64,000 bases of DNA from Mesorhizobium huakuii (GCF_030160235.1 NZ_BSNY01000030.1:241444-305443); one strand, 5' to 3'; counted from the stretch's first letter, positions 54,097-62,507 are shown. The notes: generated by a model not told the origin, from the letters alone. A program made the numbers and translations.

Positions 54097-54122
54097 AAGG
54101 CACTGACTCGTCGGTGGCCTTT
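54097..54122 (+). terminator. Hairpin between the HugZ-like and ArsR-type genes
   Basis: AAGGCACTGA and TCGGTGGCCTT pair with one bulge around CTCG, followed by TTTCG. It lies 58 bases after the HugZ-like gene. The stem is imperfect and the T run is short. Confidence 0.45.
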
Positions 54123-54170
54123 CGCAAGTGAATTTATGGATTCAGGCACCATTGCCCCCATGGCGCCTCG

Positions 54171-54539
54171 ATGAGCAAACAGCATGGGGCATTCATGGTC
54201 TCGACAAAGCTAATCGCCAACGCCGAATCTGCTGCCGAATTTTTGATGCTCATGGGCAACGAAAAGCGGCTCTTGATTATGAGCTATCTGATCGACGGTG
54301 AAATGTCGGTCGGCGCCATCGCCGACAAGGTGATGCTCAGCCAATCCGCGCTCTCGCAGCATCTGGCCAAACTGCGGGCGCTTGACCTCGTGGAAACCCG
54401 CCGCGACCGTCAGATGATCTACTACTCCTGCAAATCCGACGCGGTGCGCGAGCTGCTTGTCGTGCTGGATGGTATTTTCGGCACCGGCAAGGAAGACCTG
54501 TCCCAGATGGCACAGAGATTGCGCCGCGCCGGGACTTGA
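54171..54539 (+). CDS. ArsR-family regulator, NolR-like
   Basis: The 122-residue winged-helix protein reads AESAAEFLMLMGNEKRLLIMSYLIDGEMSVGAIADKVMLSQSALSQHLAKLRALDLVETRRDRQMIYYSCKSDAVRELL. This closely follows rhizobial NolR/HlyU-type repressors, with SQSALSQHL as recognition helix. There is no ELCVCDL metal-binding Cys motif, so it is not a classical metal sensor. A second ATG at 54195 (MVSTKLIANAE) may be the true start. NolR represses nod genes in Sinorhizobium, but no nod genes are here. It may be a growth-phase or redox regulator. Confidence 0.85.
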   Translation: MSKQHGAFMVSTKLIANAESAAEFLMLMGNEKRLLIMSYLIDGEMSVGAIADKVMLSQSALSQHLAKLRALDLVETRRDRQMIYYSCKSDAVRELLVVLDGIFGTGKEDLSQMAQRLRRAGT

Positions 54540-54641
54540 CCGGACGCTCCTGCGGCCGCTTACCTCGCTGACGATTTCCGGGGCGTGGCTTGTGTGTCTT
54601 TCCGACGCGCGAACCACGCTCTCGACGTTTGAGCGCAGGAC

Positions 54642-55439
54642 ATGGACCCAATTCGCATCGACGACCCACGGGATTCACGCGTCGCCGCCTATCTCGATAT
54701 TCGCGAACGCGATCTTGCCGGCCGGCAAGGTCGTTTCGTCGCCGAAGGCAAAGTGGTTCTCGACCTGCTTCTGTCGTCCGGCCGCTTTGGCGCCGAATCC
54801 GTTCTTGTCCTGGAAAACCGGCTCGGCGGCCTGAACGACATCCTGCACAAGGCGCCGGCGGACCTGCCGGTCTACGTCGTCACCAGTGCGGTGATGGATG
54901 CGATCGCCGGCTTCCACATGCATCGCGGCATCCTGGCCATCGGCCGCAAGGAGGCGCCGCAAGCGGCCGGGCCGTTGCTGGATACCTTGCCCGGCCGGGC
55001 CCTGGTGGTGGTGCTTGTCGGCATCGCCAACCACGACAATATGGGCTCGATCTTCCGCAATGCCGCCGCCTTCGGCGCCGATGCGGTGCTGATGGACGCG
55101 ACAAGCTGCGATCCGCTGTACCGCAAGGCGATCCGCGTCTCAGTCGGCGCCGCGCTCAAGATCCCCTTCGCGTCCTTCACCGACACGTCAGGGTTTACGG
55201 CGATGCTCGCCGAACGGGGTTTTGAACAATTCGCCCTCTCGCCGCGCGGACGAACCGACATACGCGATGCAAGGCCGTCCCAGCGCCTGGCGCTTTATCT
55301 CGGCACCGAGGGCGAAGGCCTGCCCGAAAGCCTGCTTGCGCGTCTGCAAACCGTGCGGATCACCATGTCGAAAGGCTTCGACAGCCTGAACGTCGCTGCA
55401 GCATCGGCCATTGCCCTGCATCACTTCTCGCATCGTTGA
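54642..55439 (+). CDS. SpoU/TrmH-family RNA 2'-O-methyltransferase
   Basis: The 265-residue protein has an L30e-like N-terminal substrate-binding part (VAAYLDIRERDLAGRQGRFVAEGKVVLDLLL). A knotted SPOUT domain follows, with motif 1 VVVLVGIANHDNMGSIFRNAAAFGADAVLMD (Asn and Arg), motif 2 LALYLGTEGEGLPESLL and motif 3 ITMSKGFDSLNVAAASAIALHHF. It should methylate a ribose in rRNA or tRNA with SAM; the target nucleotide cannot be predicted. The end is 26 bases from a convergent coiled-coil gene. Confidence 0.9.
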   Translation: MDPIRIDDPRDSRVAAYLDIRERDLAGRQGRFVAEGKVVLDLLLSSGRFGAESVLVLENRLGGLNDILHKAPADLPVYVVTSAVMDAIAGFHMHRGILAIGRKEAPQAAGPLLDTLPGRALVVVLVGIANHDNMGSIFRNAAAFGADAVLMDATSCDPLYRKAIRVSVGAALKIPFASFTDTSGFTAMLAERGFEQFALSPRGRTDIRDARPSQRLALYLGTEGEGLPESLLARLQTVRITMSKGFDSLNVAAASAIALHHFSHR

Positions 55440-55464
55440 GCAAGGGCGACGGCGGCACCGCGCT

Positions 55465-56640
55465 TCAGTTCGCGTCAGCCTTCTGCAAGGCCCGCACGCG
55501 GTCGGCGAGGCTGCGATCGCCGCCGTTGGACCGGCTGTCCTGCGGTGTCGCCAGCGCCTTGGCGATCGGTGAATCCGGTCCCTCGAGCTTGGCCGTCAGG
55601 TGGACGACTTCAGCCGCCAGCTCGTTCATCTGTTCGCGCAGCGCGGCGCTGCCATTGGCGGTATCCGACGAGGCAAACGCGCCGAGATCCGCCTTGAGCC
55701 GCTTGTTCTCGCGCGCCAGCGCCGTCAGCCTGGCCTCCAGCCGCTCGCGGTCGTTGTCGAGCTTGGCGATCGCCTGGTCCAGATCATCGCGCTGCCTGGC
55801 CTCGTCATGCCCGCCGGCTTCATCCGGCTTGCCGACCAAGCGCAAGGCCGGTCCGCCATCCTCGGCCTTCGCCTTTTCGCGCAGCCGCACCAGCTCCTTA
55901 TCACGGCGGTCGAGCTTGTCCTCGCGATCGGCGAGCGTCGCCAGCAGCCGTTCGACCTTCTTGTCGAGTTCGGCCGCCCTTTTCTTCTCCGCCTTCAACG
56001 CGTCGCGTGCGGCCTTGCTTTCGGCCGCGATCTCCTGCTGGCGCCGGTCCGCTTCCTTGCGCTGGCCGCGCAGCAACGCGATATCGCTGGCCAGCTTCTG
56101 CAATTCGGACTCCCGCGCCACGAGTTCGATCTGCCGGCTGGAGGAGGAAAAACTGGCGTCGTCATACATTTGCTCCAGCTTTTCGAGCTCCAGCGCCCGC
56201 TTCTCCAGCTTGCGTTCGGTTTCCTTGAGCCGCTCCGAAAGCCGGTGCAGTTCCTCTTCGCGCTGCCGCAGCGCCTCGCTCTTGGCGCCGAGTTCGGCGA
56301 GCGCGTGATTCTTGTCCGTGCGCTCGATCGCCAATCCCTTCAACGCCTCACGGCCGCGATTGATCTCGACGAGCTGTTCGGCCGCTTTCTCGCGCAGCGC
56401 CTTGACGTTCATTTCGAGGCGGCGCGTCGTCATGGCGTATTCGGCCCGGATGCGGTCCTTGTCTGCCTGGATTTCGGTCTGCGTCAGCGGGATGGAGGCC
56501 TCGATGCGCCTGCGGGTCAACGCGACGGCGCGCCGCCAGATGGCCGGAGCCACCATCAGCGCCAGGAAGCCGGCGCAGAGAAAGCCGAGGGCAAAGAACA
56601 GGACCGACTGAACCAAAGGACTACCCGCTATCGGCGGCAA
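55465..56640 (-). CDS. Membrane-anchored long coiled-coil protein
   Basis: The 391-residue protein has one N-terminal membrane helix (VQSVLFFALGFLCAGFLALMVAPAIWRR), then nearly 330 residues of charged heptad coiled coil (for example EKLEQMYDDASFSSSSRQIEL and ELDKKVERLLATLADREDKLDRRDKELVRLREKA). No enzyme motif is present. The orientation rule predicts the coiled coil in the cytoplasm, as in spatial or cell-division scaffold proteins. Low sequence complexity prevents a firm family call. It is in the same direction as eipA, 136 bases downstream of it. Confidence 0.75.
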   Translation of the reverse strand: MPPIAGSPLVQSVLFFALGFLCAGFLALMVAPAIWRRAVALTRRRIEASIPLTQTEIQADKDRIRAEYAMTTRRLEMNVKALREKAAEQLVEINRGREALKGLAIERTDKNHALAELGAKSEALRQREEELHRLSERLKETERKLEKRALELEKLEQMYDDASFSSSSRQIELVARESELQKLASDIALLRGQRKEADRRQQEIAAESKAARDALKAEKKRAAELDKKVERLLATLADREDKLDRRDKELVRLREKAKAEDGGPALRLVGKPDEAGGHDEARQRDDLDQAIAKLDNDRERLEARLTALARENKRLKADLGAFASSDTANGSAALREQMNELAAEVVHLTAKLEGPDSPIAKALATPQDSRSNGGDRSLADRVRALQKADAN

Positions 56641-56776
56641 CCGCCGGAACTGGACCGCATCACACTGGCATGGCGGAAATCCGGCGCTGCGGCAAGAGCT
56701 TGCCGCAGCGCGTGGCGGGTCACAGACCTACAATTCCCATAGAAAACCTGGCACTGCGGTCAGGATGGGTTGTACT

Positions 56777-57385
56777 TTAGAACGGATTCCAGGTCGCCCG
56801 CTCGGTCAGTTTCAGATAGCCGAGATTGACGCCGAGCCGGGCGCCGACGCCGGTGCGGATCGGCACCAGGAGCACATTGTTGTTCTTCAGCACATTGAAG
56901 CCGACGCCCGCCACCACATAGGCCGAACCGGCAACGCCGCCATAGCGGTTGTAGAGGTTGCCGACATCGTCGAGATTGTAGACCAGCATCATCACCCGGG
57001 ACCCCTCGCCGCCGAAATCCCAGCCCAGCGACGGGCCTTGCCAGAACACTTTGTGGTCGCCGGCATTCTTGGTGTAGAGCGTGCCTTCGCCATAGGTCAG
57101 GCCGCCGATCAGCGCGCCCGACCCCTCCTCACCGAGCAGATAGCCATTGGGCAGGCCGTAGGAGGCGAAGATCTTCTCGACGACGGTGGCGAGCCCACCC
57201 GATGTCGCGCCGAAGAATTTGTGACCGGAATCGATAATCTCCTGAGCGGTGTACTCCTGGGCCCGCAGGGCTGAAGTCGAGAAGACGAGGACGCCCATGA
57301 GCGCGATCGCCATTGAGCAGACACGGAGAAACTTCCGGCCTGAGATGACACGGAGGAAACTCCGGTCGTAGAATCGGGAAAACAT
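56777..57385 (-). CDS. eipA: Envelope integrity protein EipA (DUF1134)
   Basis: The 202-residue protein has an N-terminal export signal (FLRVCSMAIALMGVLVFSTSALRAQ). The conserved DUF1134 core is YTAQEIIDSGHKFFGATSGGLATVVEKIFASYGLPNGYLLGEEGSGALIGGLTYGEGTLYTKN, then VFWQGPSLGWDFGGEGSRVMMLVYNLDDV and GVGFNVLKNNNVLLVPIRTGVGARLGVNLGYLKLTE. In Brucella, EipA is a periplasmic beta-barrel-like protein needed for envelope integrity, and its gene is linked to CtrA control. ATG 57385 has GGAG spacing of nine; 57403 is the alternative. It lies close to chpT and ctrA. Confidence 0.88.
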   Translation of the reverse strand: MFSRFYDRSFLRVISGRKFLRVCSMAIALMGVLVFSTSALRAQEYTAQEIIDSGHKFFGATSGGLATVVEKIFASYGLPNGYLLGEEGSGALIGGLTYGEGTLYTKNAGDHKVFWQGPSLGWDFGGEGSRVMMLVYNLDDVGNLYNRYGGVAGSAYVVAGVGFNVLKNNNVLLVPIRTGVGARLGVNLGYLKLTERATWNPF

Positions 57386-57728
57386 GCTTCCAATCTCCGT
57401 CATGAAGCACTTTCGCCGACGCCTCGCATCCGGTCCGGCTCTTTAGGCGGCCGTTAAGGATGACTGTTAGGGGCAAACTATGCCGTAATCCTTTTTCAAC
57501 CATTAACTCCCACAGGAAGATGGCGGTTCGAAGGCTGGCTTTTGGGGTCGCGCGGCGCTGAAAGTCCGCGCAAACGCGCCATTTGCCCCGACGACAGTTT
57601 TGGATTTGTTGCTGTACATACGAGTGCTGTGTATTCAGAAAGCCTCGGGTTGAAGCGTGATTCGTGTGGGCAGGCGCGACGATCAATCGCTCGGCTAGGA
57701 ATTGTGGAATTTGCAGGGATTTTCACCA

Positions 57729-58358
57729 ATGGCCGATCTGTTCACCCTTTCCGCGCCTGACCTCGCGGCGCTTTTGTGCAGCCGCGTCTGCCACGACATC
57801 ATCTCGCCGGTCGGCGCGATCAACAACGGCCTTGAACTGCTTGACGAGGGCGGCGCCGACGAGGACGCCATGCGGCTCATCCGCCAGAGCGCCAAAAACG
57901 CCTCGGCCCGGTTGCAGTTCGCCCGCATCGCCTTCGGCGCGGCAGGCTCCGCCGGCATGCTGATCGACACCGGCGACGCCGAAGCGGTGGCAATCGCCTT
58001 CCTCAAGAACGAAAAGCCGGAACTGACCTGGAACGGGGCACGCGCGCTGCTGCCCAAGAACAAGGTCAAGCTGCTGCTCAACCTGATCCTGGTCGCCAAC
58101 GCCGCCATTCCGCGCGGCGGCAAGCTGGTCGTCACCCTCGAGAATCTCGAAACAGAGCCGCGCATTTCCCTTTCGGCAAGCGGCCCGATGCTGCGCGTGC
58201 CCCCGAAATTCCTCGAACTGCATTCCGGCCACAAGCCGGAAGAGCCGATCGATGCGCATTCGGTGCAGCCCTACTACACGCTGCTGCTGGCCCGCGAGGC
58301 CGGCATGACGATATCGATCCATGCGACGGCGGAAGAACTCGTGCTTTCGGCAGCCTGA
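57729..58358 (+). CDS. chpT: Histidine phosphotransferase ChpT
   Basis: The 209-residue protein carries phosphate from the hybrid kinase CckA to CtrA and CpdR. The phospho-accepting His22 is in LLCSRVCHDIISPVGAINNGLELL, the DHp-like helix pair. A degenerate kinase-like fold follows (LLLNLILVANAAIPRGGKLVV; IDAHSVQPYYTLLLAREAGMTISIHAT) without ATP-binding boxes, as in Caulobacter and Brucella ChpT. The frame is open upstream, but ATG 57729 begins at the conserved MADLFTLSAPDLAALL. ctrA is 690 bases downstream, convergent. Confidence 0.93.
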   Translation: MADLFTLSAPDLAALLCSRVCHDIISPVGAINNGLELLDEGGADEDAMRLIRQSAKNASARLQFARIAFGAAGSAGMLIDTGDAEAVAIAFLKNEKPELTWNGARALLPKNKVKLLLNLILVANAAIPRGGKLVVTLENLETEPRISLSASGPMLRVPPKFLELHSGHKPEEPIDAHSVQPYYTLLLAREAGMTISIHATAEELVLSAA

Positions 58359-58583
58359 GCGTCCGGTCGGTTTGCCGGAAGAACAAAGTATTTCAACGGC
58401 GTAATATTGCCGTGATAGCCCAATCGGCGGCGGCAGCGAAGCATTCGCGAAGAAAATCCTCTCCGGCGGCATCTTTCCAAAAATTTTACCTAAAGGCTTT
58501 TCGGGTTCTTTACCAGATCGGCCTAGGGTGCTCGGCAGATGCCCCGCACGACCGGATTGCCCCGAGGCAAAGAGGACCCGGAA

Positions 58584-58952
58584 ATGAAACGCTGCATGTT
58601 CGTCGACGATTCAAGCGTCATCAGGAAGGTTGCAAAACGCATCCTGGGCGGTTCCGACATGGTGGTCATCGAAGCAGCCAGCGGGCTTGATGCACTGGAG
58701 ATGTGCGCCGCCGACATGCCCGACATCATCGTCGTCGACGGCGCCCTGCCGGACGTGCAGGCGGTTGACCTCATCCGCCGCGTGCGTGCCATGGAAAGCC
58801 CGATAAGGCCGCAGATCCTGATCTCGCTGGTCGAGCTCGACATCGCCTCGATCATGCGGGCCAAGCGCGCCGGCGCCCAGGGCTATCTCCTCAAGCCGTT
58901 CAATCGTCCGCAGTTGCTCGAGCGCTTTCGCAACCTGAAAATCGCCGCTTGA
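58584..58952 (+). CDS. Single-domain response regulator between chpT and ctrA
   Basis: The 122-residue protein is a receiver domain only. It has the acidic pair in CMFVDDSSVIRKVA, phospho-acceptor Asp52 (IIVVDGALPD), Ser81 in the Thr position (ILISLVE) and Lys104 (YLLKPFNRPQLL). All catalytic residues are present, so it can probably be phosphorylated. It lacks an output domain, and its sequence does not match CpdR or DivK. Its position beside chpT suggests a role in the CckA-ChpT relay, perhaps as phosphate sink or adaptor; that is inference. Confidence 0.85.
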   Translation: MKRCMFVDDSSVIRKVAKRILGGSDMVVIEAASGLDALEMCAADMPDIIVVDGALPDVQAVDLIRRVRAMESPIRPQILISLVELDIASIMRAKRAGAQGYLLKPFNRPQLLERFRNLKIAA

Positions 58953-58988
58953 GGAAACAGAGACCTCTCATCGCTGATCCATAACAAA

Positions 58989-59010
58989 AAACCCGGCAGA
59001 AGCCGGGTTT
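58989..59010. terminator. Bidirectional terminator between the receiver gene and ctrA
   Basis: AAACCCGGC and GCCGGGTTT are exact complements around AGAA, with A5 upstream and a T-rich stretch downstream. It sits between two convergent genes. Confidence 0.9.
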
Positions 59011-59046
59011 CTTGTTGAAGATGAAAAATGATTCGGCGCCCGCCGC

Positions 59047-59742
59047 TCAGGCGCTGACGCGGATGTCTTCGGGTTCGCGCAGCACATAGCCGCGACCCCA
59101 GACCGTCTCGATGTAGTTCTGGCCACCGGACGCGGCGTCGAGCTTCTTGCGCAGCTTGCAGATGAAGACGTCGATGATCTTCAATTCCGGCTCGTCCATG
59201 CCGCCATAGAGGTGGTTGAGGAACATTTCCTTGGTGAGCGTGGTGCCCTTGCGCAGCGAGAGCAGCTCCAGCATCTGGTATTCCTTGCCGGTGAGATGCA
59301 CGCGCTGGCCGCCGACTTCAACAGTCTTGGCGTCGAGGTTGACCACCAGGTCACCAGTGGTGATGACCGACTGGGCGTGACCCTTGGAGCGCCGCACGAT
59401 CGCATGGATGCGCGCCACCAGCTCGTCCTTGTGGAACGGCTTGGTCATGTAGTCGTCGGCGCCGAAACCGAGGCCGCGCACCTTGTCCTCGATGCCGGCC
59501 ATGCCGGAGAGGATCAGGATGGGCGTCTTTACCTTGGAGAGGCGAAGCGTTCTCAAGACCTCGTAGCCGGACATGTCGGGCAGGTTGAGATCGAGAAGGA
59601 TGATGTCGTAGTCGTAGAGTTTGCCCAGATCGACACCCTCTTCGCCGAGGTCCGTCGTATAGACATTGAAACTTTCCGATTTCAGCATCAGTTCGATGCT
59701 TTGTGCGGTTGCACTGTCATCTTCTATCAGCAGAACACGCAT
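59047..59742 (-). CDS. ctrA: Cell-cycle master response regulator CtrA
   Basis: The 231-residue OmpR-type regulator controls division, replication and motility genes. The receiver has [10 protein letters not shown], phospho-acceptor Asp51 in [14 protein letters not shown], and [12 protein letters not shown]. The DNA-binding winged helix is [52 protein letters not shown]. The degradation-signal region near the C terminus (EDIRVSA) ends in two small residues, as in other alphaproteobacterial CtrA. The long upstream region (59743-60193) holds CcrM and half CtrA sites. Confidence 0.97.
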   Translation of the reverse strand: MRVLLIEDDSATAQSIELMLKSESFNVYTTDLGEEGVDLGKLYDYDIILLDLNLPDMSGYEVLRTLRLSKVKTPILILSGMAGIEDKVRGLGFGADDYMTKPFHKDELVARIHAIVRRSKGHAQSVITTGDLVVNLDAKTVEVGGQRVHLTGKEYQMLELLSLRKGTTLTKEMFLNHLYGGMDEPELKIIDVFICKLRKKLDAASGGQNYIETVWGRGYVLREPEDIRVSA

Positions 59743-59831
59743 TTCATTCCCCTTTTCTGCTGCCGGACCATTTCACGACCCGTCCTGCCCCGGAGCAGTG
59801 GTTGCCTTGTGCAGAGGCTGCCATTGAATGG

Positions 59832-59973
59832 TTAACAAAACCTAATTTCCCGTCCATGACGGTATCAGATTTTTTAACCCCTTTCTACACCCTCTTGAAT
59901 CTAATAACGAATCCCATACCCAAATTCCTAATGCAACACATTAACAACCTGGACTAAGCGACTCCAGGGACTC
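59832..59973. promoter_or_regulatory. ctrA upstream regulatory region with four GANTC sites
   Basis: GAATC at 59897 and 59909, and GACTC at 59960 and 59969, form a tight cluster within 77 bases, far above chance for this base composition. TTAA half-sites of CtrA occur at 59832, 59874 and 59941, and the first has a TAAT at the right seven-base spacing. The 451-base gap 59743-60193 is unusually AT-rich and contains no gene. GANTC is the target of the CcrM methylase that times ctrA in alphaproteobacteria. Confidence 0.7.
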
Positions 59974-60193
59974 ATCGACGCGCCTTCGCTTCGGCGGCCG
60001 GAATTTTTACCCGGCCTTAAGTCCTGACCCGTATGATTAACAATGCCCGTAAACGAATGGTTACCGCCGGCAAAAAACTTTAGGGTTTTGTTTCCCATAG
60101 TTCGGGAGATGCCGGTGGACACGGGCAATGCCTGGGCCTTTCCAGGTGGTTTGGACGATATGTGCGGGTGTGCGTTTCCGGGAGTACCGAATC

Positions 60194-60571
60194 ATGAAGT
60201 CACGTGAAAACCTCGTTCGGCTGAAACAGTTTCAGGTGAATGAGAAGCGGCGGCAGCTGCTGCAGCTCGACATGATGATCGCCGAGTTCGAACGCATGGC
60301 CGTCGAACTGGAGCTTCAGATCACCGCCGAGGAAAAGAAAGCCGGCATCACCGACATCAATCATTTCGCCTATCCGACCTTCGCCAAGGCGGCACGTTTG
60401 CGCCGCGACAACCTCAGAAATTCGCAAAGCGACCTCGCCCAGCAGCGAAGCGCTGCCGAATCATTACTCGGCGAAGCTGAAGCGGAGCTTTCCAAGGCCG
60501 AAATGCTGGAGTCGCGCGACACCAAGGTCCGCGAGGCGGAAACCGGCGGCCGCAGCGCCATGATCGGCTGA
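60194..60571 (+). CDS. fliJ: FliJ-like flagellar export chaperone
   Basis: The 125-residue all-helical protein (MKSRENLVRLKQFQVNEKRRQLLQLDMMIAEFERMAVELE; FAKAARLRRDNLRNSQSDLAQQRSAAESLLGEAEAEL) has the length and charge pattern of FliJ. FliJ escorts flagellar export through FliH/FliI. Such a gene beside ctrA is a common rhizobial arrangement. A GANTC site is directly before the ATG (60189). FliJ sequences vary, so this remains a position-supported call. Confidence 0.72.
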   Translation: MKSRENLVRLKQFQVNEKRRQLLQLDMMIAEFERMAVELELQITAEEKKAGITDINHFAYPTFAKAARLRRDNLRNSQSDLAQQRSAAESLLGEAEAELSKAEMLESRDTKVREAETGGRSAMIG

Positions 60572-60615
60572 ACCGGCCGAGATCCGTATCGGGGCGTCAA
60601 TGCGGGCGCGCCCCT

Positions 60616-60655
60616 GGAGCAACTCCAGGAAAAATGCCTGGTCCGGCCGAATTGC
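60616..60655. repeat. GGAGCAACTCCAGGAAAA repeat fragment
   Basis: GGAGCAACTCCAGGAAAAAT followed by CGGCCGAATTGC resembles the repeat at 52306 in both arms. It lies between the convergent fliJ-like and HxlR-type genes. Confidence 0.45.
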
Positions 60656-60671
60656 CGCGGAGATCACCGAT

Positions 60672-61070
60672 CTAGGCGGCCCAATCCCCTTCATTTACGG
60701 CAATCGCCTTGGCGCGGGCATCCTTGATGTCAGGCGCGTGCTGCTCCGCCCATGCCCTGATCTGGGTAAGCAGTCCCCCCAGATTTTGGCCGAGCTCGGT
60801 CAATTCATATTCGACGCGCGGCGGAATGACCGGGAAGACTTCGCGCCGCACCAGGCCGTCACGCTCCAGCACGCGCAATGTCTGGGCCAGCATCTTGGGC
60901 GTGATGCCTTCGAGCTTGCGGGCCAGCTCGCCGTTGCGCAGCCGGCCTTTGCGCAGCGCGCAAACCACCAGATAGACCCATTTGCTGGCCAGCATCTCGA
61001 GCACGGTGTGTGAAGGGCACGTCCGCCGGAACGCATCATAGCCGAAGGGTGAGCCGTCATCACTATCCAT
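60672..61070 (-). CDS. HxlR-family transcriptional regulator
   Basis: The 132-residue winged-helix protein has CPSHTVLEMLASKWVYLVVCALRKGRLRNGELARKLEGITPKMLAQTLRVLERDGLVRREVFPVIPPRVEYELTELG, the complete HxlR signature with one Cys near the N terminus (possible redox or aldehyde sensor). It is divergent from a quinone-oxidoreductase gene with a palindrome between them. I used ATG 61070; an upstream start adds a hydrophobic stretch unlike the family. Confidence 0.92.
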   Translation of the reverse strand: MDSDDGSPFGYDAFRRTCPSHTVLEMLASKWVYLVVCALRKGRLRNGELARKLEGITPKMLAQTLRVLERDGLVRREVFPVIPPRVEYELTELGQNLGGLLTQIRAWAEQHAPDIKDARAKAIAVNEGDWAA

Positions 61071-61077
61071 GAGGTGC

Positions 61078-61100
61078 GTATATATCAAAAAGGTACATAC
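61078..61100. promoter_or_regulatory. Inverted repeat between HxlR-type and oxidoreductase genes, candidate operator
   Basis: GTATATAT and GTACATAC pair at six of eight positions across a seven-base A-rich spacer. It sits eight bases from the HxlR start, within the only AT-rich part of the 89-base divergent gap. HxlR regulators bind such GTAC/GTAT palindromes. Confidence 0.5.
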
Positions 61101-61159
61101 TGGACAAGGGATTATTACTATCCAAATGATAGCGGCATCAACCAAGCAGGAGAGACCTC

Positions 61160-62086
61160 ATGCGTGCCGTTATCCAGAACTCCGTCGGCGGACCCGAAGT
61201 CCTTGTCATTGCCAATCAGCCCGATCCCGCGCCCAAGGCCGGTGAAGTGCGGGTTCGCGTCAAGGCAGCCGGCATCAATCCGGTCGATGGCGCCGTGCGC
61301 GCCGGCTACTATCCGCTGCTCGGCGAGCCGCCCTTCATCCTCGGCTGGGATATTTCGGGAACCGTCGAGACGCTCGGCGCCGGCGTCACCGGCCTCAAGG
61401 TCGGCGACGAGGTGTTCGGCATGCCGCGCTTCCCCAAGCAGGCGGCGGCTTACGCCGAGCTGGTAGCAGTGCCGGCTGACGAGATCGCTCTGAAGCCGAA
61501 GGCGGCGGACCACACCCAGGCAGGCGCGTTGCCGCTGGCCGGCCTGACTGCCTGGCAGGGCCTTGTGCGCCATGGCGCCTTGAAATCGGGCCAGCGCGTG
61601 CTGGTGCACGCGGCGGCCGGCGGCGTCGGCCATCTGGCGGTGCAGATCGCCAAGGCGCGTGGCGCTTACGTCATCGCCACCGCGAGCCCCAACAAGCTCG
61701 ATTTCGTCCGCAGGCTCGGCGCCGACGAGGTCATCGACTACACCAAGGGTGATTTTACCAGTCAGGTCAGCGACATCGATCTGGTGCTGGACCCGATCGG
61801 CGGGGAGCATGCCGAACGCTCGCTGAAGGTTATCAGGAACGGCGGCGTGCTGGTGTCCCTGCTGAACCTGAGCGACGCCACCAGGGCGCTGGCCAGCGCC
61901 CGCGACATCCGCGTCGAGCGCATGTCCGTCGTGCCTGACCGCGAAGGCCTGGTGGAGCTTGGCCGGTTGATCGACGCGGACAAGCTCACCGTTCATGTGG
62001 CGAAGAGCTTTCGGCTCGAAGAGGCCGGGGCCGCCCACGCCTTTCTCGCCACCAAGCCGATCGGCAAGGTGGCGCTGACGGTCTGA
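61160..62086 (+). CDS. Zinc-independent NADPH:quinone oxidoreductase (MDR family)
   Basis: The 308-residue protein has an MDR N-terminal GroES-like part (VRVKAAGINPVDGAVRAGYYP; PFILGWDISGTVETLGAGV) and a Rossmann fold with VLVHAAAGGVGHLAVQIAKARGAYVIATAS. No structural- or catalytic-zinc cysteines are present. The C-terminal PIGKVALTV is typical of the QOR/zeta-crystallin type. It likely reduces quinones or enals with NADPH and is induced through the divergent HxlR regulator. Confidence 0.9.
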   Translation: MRAVIQNSVGGPEVLVIANQPDPAPKAGEVRVRVKAAGINPVDGAVRAGYYPLLGEPPFILGWDISGTVETLGAGVTGLKVGDEVFGMPRFPKQAAAYAELVAVPADEIALKPKAADHTQAGALPLAGLTAWQGLVRHGALKSGQRVLVHAAAGGVGHLAVQIAKARGAYVIATASPNKLDFVRRLGADEVIDYTKGDFTSQVSDIDLVLDPIGGEHAERSLKVIRNGGVLVSLLNLSDATRALASARDIRVERMSVVPDREGLVELGRLIDADKLTVHVAKSFRLEEAGAAHAFLATKPIGKVALTV

Positions 62087-62131
62087 CCGCCAAAAATCAC
62101 CCACAGGACCAGGAACCTGCCTGGAAAAGCA

Positions 62132-62157
62132 AAAGGGCGCGGAGTGCCGCGCCCTTT
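62132..62157. terminator. Bidirectional terminator between oxidoreductase and sciP
   Basis: AAAGGGCGCGG and CCGCGCCCTTT are exact complements around AGTG. It serves the two convergent genes. Confidence 0.9.
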
Positions 62158-62175
62158 GATCGTGTCAGGCCGGCC

Positions 62176-62451
62176 CTAGTGCCGGTATTGCTGGATGCGC
62201 GTGGTGCGCAGCCCGGCAAGGCCATATTCGTCGATCGACGCCTGCCAGGACAGGAATTCCTCGGTGGTCAGCTTGTAGCGCTGGCATGCCTCCTCAAGGC
62301 TCAAAAGCCCGCCGCGCACCGCCGCGACCACTTCCGCCTTGCGCCGGATAACCCAGCGACGCGTATTGGTCGGCGGCAGATCGGCAATCGTAAGAGGGCT
62401 GCCGTCAGGCCCGATAACATACTTAACTCTAGGTCTAACCAGATCGGTCAT
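62176..62451 (-). CDS. sciP: CtrA inhibitor SciP (DUF1153)
   Basis: The 91-residue helix-turn-helix protein reads VKYVIGPDGSPLTIADLPPTNTRRWVIRRKAEVVAAVRGGLLSLEEACQRYKLTTEEFLSWQ, the full DUF1153 signature. In Caulobacter, SciP binds CtrA and blocks activation of CtrA-dependent promoters in G1. A near-consensus CtrA box lies 57-71 bases upstream, consistent with CtrA-driven expression and feedback. It lies about 2.4 kb from ctrA. Confidence 0.95.
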   Translation of the reverse strand: MTDLVRPRVKYVIGPDGSPLTIADLPPTNTRRWVIRRKAEVVAAVRGGLLSLEEACQRYKLTTEEFLSWQASIDEYGLAGLRTTRIQQYRH

Positions 62452-62507
62452 CGTACTCTCTACAAAAAACTCAAAGACCCAATCCCCGCCACGTTACCGC
62501 CACAGCT

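Noticed and set aside
58584-58952. CpdR or DivK assignment for the receiver
   Set aside because: Its motifs and flanking residues differ from both, in spite of the chpT neighbourhood.
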